Assembly (NCBI GenBank): GCA_051881655.1
Contig: JBJEQH010000161.1
Span: 1-9,839, forward strand
Source of the DNA: Heritagella sp051881655
Lineage (GTDB): Bacteria; Bacillota; Clostridia; Oscillospirales; Acutalibacteraceae
Reading direction: 5' to 3'
Length of the DNA: 9,839 nucleotides
Shown here: positions 4,851 to 9,839 of the stretch, piece after piece
Numbering within the stretch: position 1 is the stretch's first letter
How the letters are laid out: every line of letters begins with the position of its first letter
Notes under the pieces: model-generated
The model's database searches: none
The model's input: only the letters and a program-made list of their open reading frames with translations
What the model was told of the DNA's origin: nothing
Made by a program: the position numbers and the translations under genes

Positions 4851-7337
4851 ATGGAATCGCTGTATGCCGCGGTAGCGGTGGAGGATACGATCTATCATTT
4901 TGACCGCCCGTTCACTTATTTCGTGCCCCCCGAGTGCCAATCTCTGGCAAAGCCCGGATGCCGGGTGCTGGTTCCCTTCGGTTCCGGAAGCCGGACCCGG
5001 CAGGGGATCCTTCTCTCTCTTACCCGCGGGGAAGAACAGGGGAAAGAGACCAAGGGGATTCTGGCCATACTGGATCGGGAGCCGGTTCTGGACGAGGAGC
5101 GGCTTTTGCTCACTTCCTGGATGAAAGAGCACTATTTCTGTACCCTGTACGATGCGGCAAAGGCAATGCTGCCGTCGGGGCTGCATATGCGCCTGCGCCG
5201 CGGATATGTTCTGACGGAAAAGGGCCGGCGCATTTCCCGGGAAGAGCCTTCTTCCCGGGAAGAAAGCTCTTCCCGGGGCGAGCTCTCCATGTGGCAGCGC
5301 CGGATTATCCGGCTGCTCGGTGAAAAATCCGGGCCCATGGAACAGGGGGCCTTTCTGCGGGCGCTGAATCTCACGGCCGAAGCCTTTGACCTGAAGATTC
5401 TGCTGGAACAGGGAATGGTGGAGGAAGTGGATCTGGCCCAGCGGAAAGTGGGCGATGCCACCCGGAAAATGGTGCAGGCCCGCCCGCTGCCGGAGGGGAT
5501 AAAGCTGACACCCCGTCAAAAAGAGGTGTACGAGACCCTGCAGGAAGTGGGCGCCGTTTATGTAAAAGAGCTGTGCTATTTCACGGGGGCGGGCCCCACG
5601 GTTGTGGAGGGGCTGGTGAAAAAAGGAGCCGCTTTCTATTATGAGGAAGAGGTCTACCGAACCCCCGCGGCCCCGGAGATCCGGGAGGAAACGAAGGAAA
5701 CCGTGCTGACCCCTTCCCAGCAGAAGGCATTTGAGGAGCTGCTTTTGGCATACCGGGAAAAAGCGGGGGGCACGTCGCTGCTGTATGGGATTACCGGAAG
5801 CGGCAAAACCCTGGTTTTTCTGGAGCTGATCCGCGCGGTTCTCCGGGACCGGCGCGGGGTGATCCTCATGGTACCCGAGATTTCCCTGACCCCGCAGATT
5901 GTTACCCGCTTCCGTGCGGCTTTTGGGGAACAGGTCGCGGTTTTCCACAGCGGCCTGTCGGAGGGAGAGCGGACGGACGAGTGGAAGCGCGTGCGCAAAG
6001 GGCTGGCCAAAGTGGTGGTCGGCACCCGCTCGGCGGTGTTTGCCCCGCTGTCCGATATCGGGCTGATCCTTTTGGATGAGGAACAGGAATCCACCTATAA
6101 GTCGGAACAGAGCCCCCGGTATCATGCCCGGGAAGTGGCCCAGTTCCGGTGTAAATATCACAGGGCGCTCTGTGTGCTGGTATCCGCCACCCCTTCCATC
6201 GAAACCCGTTACCGGGCGCAGAAGGGGTATTACGGATACAGTTCGCTCGGTGAGCGCTACGGAACGGCGGTTTTGCCGAAAGTGACCGTTGTCGATATGA
6301 ACGGGGAAGCACTGCGGGGGAACCGGAGTGCTTTCAGTACCGTACTACAGGAGAAAATTGCCGGAAACCTGCAAAAAGGGGAGCAGTCCATTCTGCTTTT
6401 AAACCGCCGCGGGTATCACACGTTTGCCTCCTGTACGGCCTGCGGCGAGGTGGTCACCTGCCCGAACTGCAGCATTTCCATGACGTACCACAGCGCTAAC
6501 CACCGTCTTGTGTGCCATTACTGCGGCACCTCGCTGCCCTTTACCACCCAATGCGGGCATTGCGGGGAACACGCCGTGCGTTTTTCCGGCGCCGGTACAC
6601 AGCGCGGGGAGGAGGAACTGCAGCAGCTGTTCCCCAAAGCCCGCATTTTGCGCCTGGATACCGATACCACCATGGTGAAAGATACGCTGCAGAAAAAGCT
6701 GGCCGCTTTTTCCCGGCAGGAATACGATATTCTCCTTGGCACCCAGATGGTGGCCAAGGGGCTGGATTTCCCCCATGTGACCCTGGTGGGCGTGCTGAAT
6801 GCGGATCAGACCCTGTACAGTGATGATTTCCGCAGCAGCGAGCGCGCCTTTGATCTGTTAACCCAGGTGGTGGGGCGGTCCGGCCGGGGCCAGTACCCGG
6901 GAAGTGCGGTGATTCAAACCCACACCCCGGAAAATCCGATTTTCACCCTGGCGGCCCTGCAGGACTACGAGACTTTTTATCAACAGGAAATCCGCCTGCG
7001 CCAGGCCCTGCTGTATCCGCCCTTTGCGGATCTTCTGGTCCTCGGTTTTGTGGGGACCGATGAGAGGAAAGTCCGGCTGGCCAGCGCTTTCTTTTTCCGG
7101 CTGCTGCAGGAAACGGCCTCGGCCCGGTACCCGGAGCTGCCGCTTCGCGTATTGTCGCCTTCCCCGGCGTCGGTTTTGAAGGTAAGCGGGAAGTACCGCT
7201 ATAAACTGCTCATCAAATGCCGCCTTACCCGCGGAATGCGGGAAATGACCGCCGGATTGCTGTGCCGCTATGCACAGGAAAAAGAATACCGGGACGTGAC
7301 GGTTTACGCCGACAGCAATCCCGATACAATTTTATAG
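4851..7337 (+). CDS. priA: Primosomal protein N' (replication-restart DNA helicase PriA)
   Basis: PriA is a superfamily 2 3'-to-5' helicase that recognises stalled forks and reloads the replicative helicase. With the 4851 start it has 828 residues, typical for the longer Gram-positive forms. The N-terminal 3'-DNA-binding domain has DRPFTYFVP (about 18-26). The helicase core shows Walker A GITGSGKT (313-320), motif II DEEQ (409-412), motif III SATPS (445-449), GTQMVAKGLDFPHV (630-643) and motif VI QVVGRSGRG (672-680). Eight cysteines at 528, 531, 537, 540, 555, 558, 568 and 571 form the two zinc sites. YPPFADL begins the C-terminal domain. Two oddities: motif II has Gln for the usual His, and three tandem hexapeptides (SREEPS, SREESS, SRGELS; 129-146) sit between the DNA-binding and winged-helix regions. 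It lies next to rpoZ; coaBC is missing between them. Codons are richer in CGG/GGG/CCC than in the first operon. Confidence 0.97.
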   Translation: MESLYAAVAVEDTIYHFDRPFTYFVPPECQSLAKPGCRVLVPFGSGSRTRQGILLSLTRGEEQGKETKGILAILDREPVLDEERLLLTSWMKEHYFCTLYDAAKAMLPSGLHMRLRRGYVLTEKGRRISREEPSSREESSSRGELSMWQRRIIRLLGEKSGPMEQGAFLRALNLTAEAFDLKILLEQGMVEEVDLAQRKVGDATRKMVQARPLPEGIKLTPRQKEVYETLQEVGAVYVKELCYFTGAGPTVVEGLVKKGAAFYYEEEVYRTPAAPEIREETKETVLTPSQQKAFEELLLAYREKAGGTSLLYGITGSGKTLVFLELIRAVLRDRRGVILMVPEISLTPQIVTRFRAAFGEQVAVFHSGLSEGERTDEWKRVRKGLAKVVVGTRSAVFAPLSDIGLILLDEEQESTYKSEQSPRYHAREVAQFRCKYHRALCVLVSATPSIETRYRAQKGYYGYSSLGERYGTAVLPKVTVVDMNGEALRGNRSAFSTVLQEKIAGNLQKGEQSILLLNRRGYHTFASCTACGEVVTCPNCSISMTYHSANHRLVCHYCGTSLPFTTQCGHCGEHAVRFSGAGTQRGEEELQQLFPKARILRLDTDTTMVKDTLQKKLAAFSRQEYDILLGTQMVAKGLDFPHVTLVGVLNADQTLYSDDFRSSERAFDLLTQVVGRSGRGQYPGSAVIQTHTPENPIFTLAALQDYETFYQQEIRLRQALLYPPFADLLVLGFVGTDERKVRLASAFFFRLLQETASARYPELPLRVLSPSPASVLKVSGKYRYKLLIKCRLTRGMREMTAGLLCRYAQEKEYRDVTVYADSNPDTIL
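5233..5286 (+). repeat. Three tandem 18-bp units inside priA
   Basis: Units begin at 5233, 5251 and 5269, each with the core TTCCCGGG followed by AAGAG, AAGAA or GCGAG. The period is exactly 18 bp, so the frame is kept and each unit encodes one hexapeptide (SREEPS, SREESS, SRGELS). The core TTCCCGGGAA in the first two units is itself a palindrome. The second and third units have diverged, so the expansion is not brand new. Confidence 0.88.
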
Positions 7338-7363
7338 ATCGCTATGAAAGGGAGAAAGAAAAG

Positions 7364-7825
7364 ATGGCCATTCGCAATATTGTAAAGGATGGGGACAGCA
7401 TTCTGCTGAAAAAATGCCGTCCGGTTGAGAAGTTCAACGAAAAACTGTGGATCCTGCTGGAGGACATGGCGGACACCATGCATGCTGCCAACGGCGTGGG
7501 CCTGGCCGGTCCGCAGGTGGGGCTGCTCCGCCGGGTTGTGGTCGTGGACGTGGGGGATGGCGTGATCGAGCTGGTCAACCCCAAAATCGTCGCGTTCAGC
7601 GGCGAACAGGACGGCGCCGAGGGATGCCTGTCTTTTCCCGGGGAATACGGAATGGTCAAGCGCCCCAATTATGTGAAAGTGCGGGCGCAGGACCGCTTCG
7701 GCAATTCCTTTGAGATGGAGGGCCGCGAACTGCTGGCCCGTGCCTTCTGCCATGAACTGGATCACCTGGATGGCGTGGTCTTCAAATCGCGCGTCAGCCG
7801 GATGCTGGGGCCGGACGAGCTGTAA
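7364..7825 (+). CDS. def: Peptide deformylase
   Basis: The 153-residue metalloenzyme removes the formyl group from the N-terminal Met of new proteins, reversing the modification that depends on Fmt, encoded next door. The three family motifs are present: motif 1 GVGLAGPQVG (44-53, Gln51), motif 2 EGCLSFP (86-92, metal ligand Cys88) and motif 3 HELDHLDG (130-137, metal ligands His130 and His134, catalytic Glu131). Motif 1 reads GLAGPQ where GLAAPQ is usual. The length fits the compact type-1 form. The ATG at 7364 is preceded by AAAGGGAG (7347-7354), 9 bp away; the open frame extends upstream only into priA. It lies 26 bp after priA and 36 bp before fmt. Confidence 0.97.
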   Translation: MAIRNIVKDGDSILLKKCRPVEKFNEKLWILLEDMADTMHAANGVGLAGPQVGLLRRVVVVDVGDGVIELVNPKIVAFSGEQDGAEGCLSFPGEYGMVKRPNYVKVRAQDRFGNSFEMEGRELLARAFCHELDHLDGVVFKSRVSRMLGPDEL

Positions 7826-7861
7826 GGTTTCCGCGAAGCAAAACGGAAAGGGGAGTATGCG

Positions 7862-8782
7862 ATGCGCATTGTATTTATGGGCACACCGGATTTTGCCGTG
7901 CCGTGCCTGCAGGCGCTGCTGGATCATTCTTATGAGGTGTGCGGGGTGTTCACCCAGCCGGATAAGCCCAAGGGGCGCGGCTATACCCTCACGCCGCCGC
8001 CGGTCAAAGAGCTGGCCCTGCGGGTTCAGCTGCCGGTGTATCAGCCCAAAAGCATGAAAACCGGGGAAGCGGCGGAGATTCTCCGTCAATTGGCCCCGGA
8101 TTTGGCGGTGGTGGTCGCTTTCGGGAAAATCCTCCCCAAAGAGGTGCTGGAGATTCCCCCTCTTGGCTGCATCAACGTGCATGGCTCGCTGCTGCCCAAA
8201 TACCGGGGGGCCGCCCCGATTCAGCGCGCCGTACTGGATGGGGAGAAGGAGACCGGCGTTACCACCCAGTTTTTGGCCGAGGGGATTGATACCGGCGATG
8301 TGATTTTGAAAGAGAGTACCCCCATTGGCGAGGAAGAGACTTCCGGCGAGCTGTTTGACCGCCTGGCCGGGATGGGGGCGGATTTGCTGATAAAAACCGT
8401 GTCCGCCATTGAAAACGGACAGGTCTGTGCCCAGGCACAGCAGGAAGACCAGGCGACCTATGCGCATATGCTCTCAAAAGAAGAGGCGCGGATCGACTGG
8501 ACCCTGCCGGCCGGGCAGGTTCATAACCTTGTGCGCGGGATGAACCCGTGGCCCAGCGCGTATACGTTCCTGCATGGAAAACGGGTGAAAATTCATTCCT
8601 GCCGGGTGTGTGATGACCTCTCGGGGGCTCCCGGCACGCTGATCCAGAAAAACGGAGAGCTGTTTGTCTGCTGCGGACAGGGAGCGGTCCGGATTCTGTC
8701 CCTGCAGCCGGAGAACAGCCGCCGGATGGAGGGGCACGCCTATCTGCTGGGGCATCCGGTGCAGGGGGAAACATTCGAGTAA
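7862..8782 (+). CDS. fmt: Methionyl-tRNA formyltransferase
   Basis: The 306-residue enzyme uses 10-formyl-tetrahydrofolate to formylate initiator Met-tRNA in the cytoplasm. It opens with MRIVFMGTPDFAVPCL, the conserved Rossmann start. The formyltransferase core has the catalytic triad Asn105 and His107 (in GCINVHGSLLPKYRGAAPI, 102-120) and Asp143 (in GIDTGDV, 141-147). TQPDKPKGRG (31-40) and PVYQPKSMK match the family. From about 205 the C-terminal OB-fold domain contributes to tRNA binding (IDWTLPAGQVHNLVRGMNPWPSAYT). Length is close to the usual 310-315. AAAGGGGAG (7847-7855) lies 6 bp before the ATG. The def-fmt pairing is the standard functional couple. Confidence 0.97.
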   Translation: MRIVFMGTPDFAVPCLQALLDHSYEVCGVFTQPDKPKGRGYTLTPPPVKELALRVQLPVYQPKSMKTGEAAEILRQLAPDLAVVVAFGKILPKEVLEIPPLGCINVHGSLLPKYRGAAPIQRAVLDGEKETGVTTQFLAEGIDTGDVILKESTPIGEEETSGELFDRLAGMGADLLIKTVSAIENGQVCAQAQQEDQATYAHMLSKEEARIDWTLPAGQVHNLVRGMNPWPSAYTFLHGKRVKIHSCRVCDDLSGAPGTLIQKNGELFVCCGQGAVRILSLQPENSRRMEGHAYLLGHPVQGETFE

Positions 8783-8814
8783 CAGGTGCTGTGTAAAAGG
8801 AGAAACCGTTTGGT

Positions 8815-9839
8815 ATGATGATCAAAAATGGCCGCGATGCCGCGATGCAGGCCCTTTTGCAGATGGAGAAAAATGAGGGGTATTCCAACATTGTGCTGGA
8901 TAAAACCCTGCGGGCCGCCCATTTGGACAGCCGCGAATCCTCGCTTGCTTCCATCCTCTTCTATGGGGTGCTGGAAAAGCGCGTGGTGCTGGAATGGGCC
9001 CTTGCTCCGTTCTGCCGCCGCCCGCTGGATCAGCTGGATCTGCCGGTGCGCACCGCTCTGTTTTCGGCGGCCTATCAGATTCTGTTTCTCGATAAAATTC
9101 CCGATTCCGCCGCGGTGAATGAAGCGGTGGAGTGGATCAAAACCCATGGATATGGAAAAGCGGCCGGATTTGTCAACGGGACGCTGCGCAGCTTTCTGCG
9201 CGGGAAAGAGACGCTCTCCTTCCCCGCCGAGACGGATTCCTCTCTGTTGGCCCTCTCTCTGCGCAGCGGCATTCCCCAGGAACTGCTCGCTTTCTGGCAG
9301 AAGGCCTATGGTGTGCCGGCGGCTGCCCGCTTGGCGGCGGTTCTGGGGGAAAAGGCCCCGCTGTTCGGCCGTGTGAACGAGACAAAGCTGTCGGTAGAGG
9401 AGTTTTGCCGCCGCGCCTCCGAAGCCGGTTTTTCCGCCCGGCCGGTGGGGGAAATTCCCGGGTGTGTACAGCTTACCGGACTGGGAAGCGTGGGGGAAAA
9501 CCCGCTGTACCAGCAGGGGCTTTTTACTATTCAGGATGCCTCCTCTCAATTGTGCGTGCTTTTTTCCGGGGTGAAGCCCGGCGACCGGGTGGCTGATGTG
9601 TGCGCCGCACCGGGCGGCAAGAGCTTTTCGGCCGGGATCCGGATGCAGAACCGCGGCGAGATCCGCTCTTTCGATCTCTATCGGGGGAAGGTCCGCCAGA
9701 TCCGCGAGGGGGCCGGGCGTTTGGGGCTTTCCCTGATCCGAGCGGAGGTACGGGACGCCGCCGGGGATCAGACCCTTCAGGACCGGTTCGATGTGGTATT
9801 CTGTGACGTTCCCTGTTCCGGTTACGGGATTATCCGGCG
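8815..9839 (+). CDS. rsmB: 16S rRNA (cytosine-967-C5)-methyltransferase, 3'-truncated
   Basis: The frame is open to the window end; 341 residues of an expected 430-450 are visible. RsmB uses S-adenosylmethionine to methylate C967 in helix 31 of 16S rRNA. The N-terminal NusB-like helical domain starts NGRDAAMQALLQME (about 5-18) and includes AAYQILFLDKIPDSAAVNEAVE and GFVNGTLRSF. LYQQGLFTIQDASSQL (231-246) precedes the methyltransferase fold, whose SAM motif is DVCAAPGGKS (261-270). DVPCSGYGIIR (331-341) is motif IV with the conserved PCS cysteine at 334. The second cysteine (motif VI) lies beyond the window. AAAAGGAG (8795-8802) is a rather distant 12 bp from the first ATG; a second ATG follows directly at 8818. 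The gap from fmt is 32 bp. Confidence 0.95.
   Translation, partial: MMIKNGRDAAMQALLQMEKNEGYSNIVLDKTLRAAHLDSRESSLASILFYGVLEKRVVLEWALAPFCRRPLDQLDLPVRTALFSAAYQILFLDKIPDSAAVNEAVEWIKTHGYGKAAGFVNGTLRSFLRGKETLSFPAETDSSLLALSLRSGIPQELLAFWQKAYGVPAAARLAAVLGEKAPLFGRVNETKLSVEEFCRRASEAGFSARPVGEIPGCVQLTGLGSVGENPLYQQGLFTIQDASSQLCVLFSGVKPGDRVADVCAAPGGKSFSAGIRMQNRGEIRSFDLYRGKVRQIREGAGRLGLSLIRAEVRDAAGDQTLQDRFDVVFCDVPCSGYGIIR

Noticed and set aside
5234..5261. TTCCCGGGAA palindromes as possible operator or recombination sites
   Set aside because: They occur as part of an in-frame 18-bp coding repeat deep inside priA, far from any promoter, so a protein-level explanation is enough.
4668..6161. A 497-codon minus-strand open frame (and similar ones at 7304-8467 and 8740-9549)
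   Set aside because: All lie opposite well-supported genes (priA, def/fmt, rsmB), show low-complexity Pro/Arg/Gly/His composition and lack domains or plausible ribosome sites.
8783..8814. Search for a terminator or a small gene between fmt and rsmB
   Set aside because: The 32-bp gap holds only the rsmB ribosome site; no stem-loop with a T tract is present, so the operon appears to continue.
8811..8819. TGGTATGAT resembling an extended -10 promoter element before rsmB
   Set aside because: There is no acceptable -35 about 17 bp upstream, and transcription would start inside the rsmB coding region after its conserved N-terminus. It is most simply the accidental sequence around the ATGATG start.

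Overview
The window looks like a chromosomal segment from a fairly GC-rich Gram-positive anaerobe. The gene order yicC-remA-gmk-rpoZ-priA-def-fmt-rsmB is the classic Firmicutes order (compare Bacillus subtilis yloC-remA-gmk-rpoZ-coaBC-priA-def-fmt-rsmB). The GC-rich codon choice and the split biotin-dependent carboxyltransferase cluster point to Clostridia, probably an Oscillospiraceae/Ruminococcaceae-type gut organism. The taxonomic call is inference from gene content and protein style, without any search.

Region 1 (1-2702) is the distal part of a biotin-enzyme operon. It holds the C-terminal 291 residues of an acyl-CoA carboxyltransferase (12S/MmdA/PccB type), a free-standing biotin carrier with an Ala/Pro linker (1.3S type), and a pyruvate/oxaloacetate carboxyltransferase (5S/OadA type) without its own biotin domain. 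The three together have the parts list of a transcarboxylase: the biotin arm would shuttle a carboxyl group between oxaloacetate/pyruvate and an acyl-CoA without ATP. A Na+-pumping decarboxylase is the alternative if a membrane beta subunit lies upstream. The operon ends at a strong intrinsic terminator (2727-2760).

Region 2 (2766-9839) starts with a good sigma-A-type promoter (TTGCAA, 17 bp, TAAAAT). It runs as one compact housekeeping operon with overlaps or gaps of at most about 36 bp: YicC-family endoribonuclease, RemA-like DNA-binding regulator, guanylate kinase, RNA polymerase omega, primosomal helicase PriA, peptide deformylase, methionyl-tRNA formyltransferase and 16S rRNA m5C967 methyltransferase (cut by the window end). 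The genes link nucleotide supply, transcription, replication restart and N-formylmethionine metabolism. coaBC, which often lies between rpoZ and priA, is absent.

No tRNA, rRNA, CRISPR array, IS element or phage gene was seen. There is no gene-free stretch over 300 bp; the largest gap is the 154-bp terminator/promoter region between the two operons. I found no convincing wholly new system. The items most worth a second look are the transcarboxylase-like trio with its divergent acyl-CoA subunit, and an in-frame 18-bp triplication plus a DEEQ motif II in PriA.
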